Part shown: positions 59,349-64,000 of the stretch, in pieces
Position numbering within the stretch: the stretch's first letter is position 1
Layout: each line of letters begins with the position of its first letter
NCBI RefSeq assembly: GCF_037975245.1
Contig: NC_092580.1
Span: 33,786,501-33,850,500 of the forward strand
DNA length: 64,000 nucleotides
Direction of reading: 5' to 3'
Origin: Apostichopus japonicus
Taxonomy: Eukaryota; Echinodermata; Holothuroidea; Aspidochirotida; Stichopodidae
Notes under the pieces: generated by a model
Database searches by the model: none
Seen by the model: only the letters and a program-made list of their open reading frames with translations
Told to the model about the DNA's origin: nothing
Position numbers and translations under genes: made by a program

Positions 59349-59754
59349 TTTTCTAGTGGTTTAGGTTGTTTGTCGAGTCCAATATAGAGTAGGTTGCAAC
59401 TAAACTTACACACTAAGTGCACACTGCTGCAGTACACTACGCCGAGCTCACTTTGTTATCATCATAATTACGTCACATGTCACTGTAGATCACGTGATCA
59501 TCATATCGCTTTTCGCGAAAAGCCCAACTTTTGTTTAAAAAATCAACGAGTTTAGGAATTTATTTTAAGCCTTTCCCAACATCGGATTGACTTGAATTTT
59601 CACATGTGTAAAATGGAAACCAACTAGGATACTCTTGAATAAAATCGTATTTTTTCGTCGATGCTTAAAAATCACTATCGTTCATCTTTAAATGAAATCT
59701 GATCTACACCAAATTTGGTAAAACTTTACACCACATCATACAATGAATATATGA

Positions 59755-59945
59755 GCTGATGTTATGGTTCTGGATATACAGCGTTTTGAGATTTTCATAT
59801 TTTGCCCACTGCTGACTCAAGTGACCTTTGACCTCCACCGAAAACAATAAGATTCTTGTACTAATTATGAGGAAGCAACATTGCAATAATGAGAACTGCA
59901 AGTGTTACCTATCTTGAGATATCGTTTTTAAAGCTAGGGCGTCGT
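59755..59945 (+). repeat. Dispersed DR1-bearing repeat
   Basis: Carries TGACCTTTGACCTCCACCG at 59822-59840 and GAGATATCGTTTTTAAAGC; followed by a CA/CG microsatellite at about 59950-59970. Confidence 0.75.
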
Positions 59946-60019
59946 ATACACACACACACACGCGCGCTCATTCGCCAACTTGACTGCATAGGTTACTTGT
60001 CTGTCTACGGCAAGTAACC

Positions 60020-61630
60020 AAAAAGTAGCGGGTGCGATACTGAGGTCATTGAAGCCTCTTTATGTGATCTGTATGGACGAGCCAACATACTTTATTAACA
60101 GAAAGATACAGTTGAAATTGTTGATTAATAACCCCAAAAACTGAATGAAATTAGACAACGACGTCATTTCGACACAATTATGGTGCTTGCATGAAAGAGG
60201 GAGGCCTTGAATAAAGAGATTCTGTCCTTGCCCTTGTCTTATATATGATAATGAGGCATATCCCAGAGGAACTTTACCATTATGTACAAAGAAAGTAGAG
60301 TTAGGATTAGGTCTTCCATTTTGGTATGTTTATTCAATTCTTTCAAAAGCGAATCGTTCAATTAAGAAATGTCCTTAGCATTTGTCTATATCGTTCCTTT
60401 TGGACACATTATTGTATAAACTAAGCATTTGCATGTAAATGTGATCTAACTACGTAATGAGAAACACACTTTTCGGAATGTATGTAAGCTTCGTTTAGAA
60501 AGAAAAAGAATTTGATGAAAGACTTAGCCTACACGTGATATCATTGTACACTATACATCATACGAAAAGTAACAAAAAATATAAAAATATATAAATACAA
60601 GCCATCATAACCCAATTGCTCTAATGGTGGGGCGAAAGGTGGTTAATTCACTGTTTTTGAGTCAATGCTTTTACTTGGTGAATCGATGTGGCTTGAGTGA
60701 CCAAGAAATGTTCATGAAACGAATTAAAGGTTTACAAAAACTGCTTATCGCCAAAACATCATTAGGAGTTTTTGTCTTACGGAAAAGCAGGTCTTACTAT
60801 CTAAACCGTAGTGAATTCTTTCGCAAATTGAATTCTGCTCGCAAAAGGAGAAATACATTTTATATTATAAGTTTGCAATACTAATGAGCATCCAATAAAT
60901 GTCCATTTTTTGAGATATTGAACTTGGTCCGATTCCTAGTATCTGTTATTTTTCTTGACACTTTCATGGCTTACATGCATGTGTTTACGTCCTTCTCCTT
61001 ATTTATACTATAGTCATACTACTACATGGTGACATTTTAGCATCAATTACATGTACACTTGATTTCATACTATGCAGTAAAAATAAAACAAAAGTAAAAA
61101 TTTAAGTTGCGTATAAATGACGAAAAACTGTCATGGAGCAAATGTAAATGGTCGGATAAGAAATGTTTGAAATTCTCTGCGTAGGACTAAACCAACTAAA
61201 TTTGTATTTACAATACCAACCTTATTGTGCGTATCATCTTCAATTGTTACACTATAGTACGTTTAACTAGAACATGTATATTTCACAACTTTTTACTAAT
61301 CTTCTCCAAAGTGATAATGAACACAATCATTGCATAATACATGGTGATCAATGCCTTACTAAATCAAGCCATACTAGCGACGCTATACAGTCAGTTACGC
61401 CATACCATAAACCCAATGATTACAGATACAGATTATATACAAGGCGACCTGACGCCACCTGTAATTATATCAATTCAGAGTATTTTCCTTTACAGTGAAC
61501 TTGTCGCTGCTTTGCGTAATTCTATGTGTCGCAGGCTCCGATGTGTCTTCCTCCTATGTGTCTCAGACTCTGATGTTATCCACTAATATCATCAGCGACT
61601 TTACATTCGAAATCTCTTAAATAATGACTT
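60020..61630. other. Intergenic, no recognised gene
   Basis: Contains an 86-codon plus-strand frame (60624-60884) rich in Lys/Arg/Leu that I do not recognise; no splice context or homologue is apparent. Confidence 0.35.
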
Positions 61631-61641
61631 CTTTTTCACGA

Positions 61642-62702
61642 TCAAAAATCCTCGATGATAATGGCATTTTCCGCTGGTCCACGTGGATCTGATCGCCTGA
61701 CCACCTGTGGGGTAACACGTGACGGCGAAGGTTTTAAAAATATCACACTACTTGATGATCCCTTCCTCGAATGTTTCCACCATTGAATTAAAAAAATACC
61801 AAGTATCACAACACCGATAACGCAAACCGCACCGATAAAGGACGGTGTTCCCATTACTCCTTTCACGGTATCGATGAAGGATACTTCTGTCGAACCGTCC
61901 TTATCATCGTCGACGGTTTCTACTTTAATTTCCTCAAATACCACTTTCGCTACATTTGAAACGTCAGCAACGTTACCAGAACTGTCAATAGTTTTGATAG
62001 TGATGTAAAAAACAGCGCCGCTATTTTCGCTGAAATGTAGCTCGATAGATTCACTGGAGAGTGCTTCTTGAGGTGAAGTCACAGTTCCAGACAAGAGTGA
62101 GTCGAAGGTAACAGGTGTAGCAAGATCGAAATCTTGTGAGTCTTCAGTTTGACTAAACCTGACGTCGTACCGTGCAGCTGAAGAGATTAACAATTTAAAA
62201 GTTCATATTAATGTAAATTGGATGTTTTCAGGTTCGTAATCTTACCTTGGTAATTTGATTTTGATAACTAAAATGTGGGAACAACGTCTGGACACAAATC
62301 ATTGACAGGACACAATTTTGGCATATTCTGTTGGAATCTAACATAATAATGATACTTAACAATCCTACATGGATGCTCTGTTGAAGTTGTTTTCATTCTA
62401 TGATTGTATATAATGCACGTGATGCAAACGTTATACATGCGGAGATGTAGTATCGCATGTAATTTGTACTGGTGTCTCTATTACGTAAACAAGTCGACAT
62501 TATTCGGATGTATTAGGAAAAACAAGTTTACCTTTGCCAATCATAAAGTCTTCACCTGGTGCTGTCCATTCTAGGTTCACTGTCCTTATATTCACTGACG
62601 TAATGGTGACGTCATCAATAGGGCTTGGAGGGATGCCAATGACTGTGAATGTCTGTGCACTGATGTATTGTTCGAAGTATGGTATGGCGTCACAACCACC
62701 AA
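61642..62702 (-). CDS. Second CLCA-family gene, last two exons (5' part beyond window)
   Basis: Exons 62702-62532 and 62177-61642 (minus strand) have the same phases (1, 1) as the equivalent last two exons of the neighbouring CLCA gene. The first encodes GGCDAIPYFEQY, TVIGIPPSPIDDVTITSV and LEWTAPGEDFMIGKG. The second completes the fibronectin-III-like domain (VFYITIKTIDSSG, ADVSNVAKVVFEE). A short acidic linker, a membrane segment (FIGAVCVIGVVILGIFLIQWW) and a cytoplasmic tail ending AIIIEDF follow. Unlike the first gene it has no Thr-rich repeat stalk. Same orientation and about 19 kb from the first gene's start, so the two form a tandem pair. Whether its HExxH and DxSxS motifs are intact cannot be seen here. 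Confidence 0.88.
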
Positions 62703-62934
62703 CTAGTGAACACAATGAACCAGAAAGCCACTTGGATTAGTCATTCCTTGCCACATGTTGCGTAAGAACATTTAACAGTCAAAATGGAAACAAGAGTTAT
62801 GTTGACTATGACTCACTTCAAGTGATTAGCGATATTCTTGCAAACATGCGGACTTACCTATCACGTACGAAGTCCATCTCAGTTATACTTTGGCAGTTAT
62901 CATGTTTAAACGCTTTACATGTTGTTAATTCTGT

Positions 62935-63310
62935 TGACCTGAAATGACCTTTGGCCTCTACAAATTTCAAAGGATTATAGTTGCACCTAGCGGGATCTAC
63001 ATACCAAATATGAACTGCAACCATGTTGTACCTTATAAGTCATCGGGTTTACAATGTTTTCAAACTTTGACCTCTGTTGACCTCTAATGACACTTGACTT
63101 CTACCAATGTCAATAGGTTTCATGTATTTACTATACAATACATGCCACGTATCAAGTTCAAACAAGATGTATTTTCTGAGTTATCTTGTTTGCAAGGTTT
63201 TCAAACTTTGCCTTTAAATGAACAGTACGGTAACTGTCACCAATTTCAATAGGATTCTTGTACTCATCAATCAGAATCTACATACTAAGTATGACTTATT
63301 GTGTTTACAA
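62935..63310 (+). repeat. Dispersed AGGTCA-type repeat in an intron of the second CLCA gene
   Basis: GAAATGACCTTTGGCCTCTAC, ACAATGTTTTCAAACTTTGACC and TTTGCAAGGTTTTCAAAC match the family seen at 56930, but the DR1 core has decayed by point changes. CA and CG-rich simple repeats follow at 63317-63360. Confidence 0.65.
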
Positions 63311-63379
63311 ACATGTGTCACACACACACGTACCGACGCACCGACGTACGCTCGCGCGTGCGCACAAACATAAACACAA

Positions 63380-64000
63380 ACCGTCACCATCGTGTAGATT
63401 CCTTCTGCCTCCGGTAAATGAATCCAAAAGAGACAACAATATAAACAAAAGTACGCTACTAACTTGAAGCCTTCAGGTTTGCATTACTCTCACAACATTA
63501 TATTAACTAGCTAGATGTTGTTGGCACGTTCTGGGAGGCTCTGGCACTCCTAATTATTCACATACGTTTAAGAAGTGTTCATTTTGGAGTTCTCCGGCAA
63601 CATTACACAACGAAATGTAAAAAATCATCATTTTAGGGGGGCTAAATGTAAAATGTTTGTTTACATTTGAGAATGATTGAACATTATTCGAATTTCTAGA
63701 AATACCTGGAGGCAAATACTGATAACATTTAAAGATATATAGTATTATCATGGGTTTAAATATAATTATGATCATTACTTGGAAGAAAGACACCAGAACA
63801 AGGAGGTCATCTGGGTATATAAACAAGCCACTTCTGTGCCCTTGATGTTATCAGATGAGCAATACTTTGTGATTAATGCTCATACATGACAAAATTACAT
63901 ATATGCGCGAGCCAGTGCATCTATGGTGGGGTCTATTGCAATACGAATATTGCATTGATATACTTCTGCTCCCTGATGCTTTTACTAAGAAGGTTTAATG
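63380..64000. other. Intron of the second CLCA gene, nothing recognised
   Basis: No frame here matches the DGVYS-type exon expected next upstream, so the remaining exons should lie past the right edge. Confidence 0.45.

Noticed and set aside
60624-60884. 86-codon plus-strand frame rich in basic residues
   Set aside because: No recognisable family, splice context or repeat; a random open frame cannot be excluded.

Overview
The window looks like nuclear DNA of a metazoan. It is AT-rich, has spliced genes with GT-AG introns, AATAAA-type polyadenylation signals, long microsatellites and minisatellites, hAT-type MITEs with perfect 8-bp target-site duplications, a tRNA-derived SINE and a LINE remnant. 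A CLCA gene with a mucin-like stalk, an RSBN1/rosbin orthologue and an amidase-signature gene would suit a marine invertebrate deuterostome, perhaps an echinoderm. The taxon is my inference; no sequence search was possible.

Layout. 1-4691 (+): 3' end of an amidase-signature hydrolase gene; its last intron holds a 1.9-kb foldback-like element (1745-3639) whose arms are tandem CTTAAG palindromes. 4.7-11.2 kb: intergenic, with MITE copies, a long TA microsatellite and a dead LINE piece. 11234-19542 (+): a complete five-exon RSBN1-type gene (728 codons by my model, all junctions in phase); intron 3 carries a satellite studded with nuclear-receptor-like DR4 motifs. 19.5-23.6 kb: its 3' flank with tandem repeats. 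23588-42632 (-): a complete 12-exon CLCA-family gene (1218 codons, all 11 junctions in phase), convergent with RSBN1. 42.6-61.6 kb: a gene-poor gap filled with satellites, a hAT element, G-rich runs and a THAP/P2X7-like pair of gene fragments. 61642-62702 (-): the last two exons of a second, tandem CLCA paralogue whose 5' part lies beyond the window.

The main observations are these. (1) The CLCA gene appears catalytically dead: the family's HExxH zinc motif reads SLWSQ and the VWA DxSxS motif reads DARENM, although the gene is otherwise intact. (2) The intron after its exon 7 is mostly a 1.6-kb, 33-copy minisatellite whose unit carries the genuine 5' splice-site sequence, giving dozens of decoy donors directly behind the true one; a second minisatellite at 47.6-49.3 kb repeats a 3' splice-site-like sequence. 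(3) The foldback-like element has perfect ends of more than 100 bp and an uncommon 6-bp target duplication. (4) Dispersed repeats and the RSBN1 intron satellite contain perfect AGGTCA direct repeats with DR1 or DR4 spacing. (5) A 40-bp inverted copy of flanking DNA sits inside a MITE, which looks like a templated insertion.
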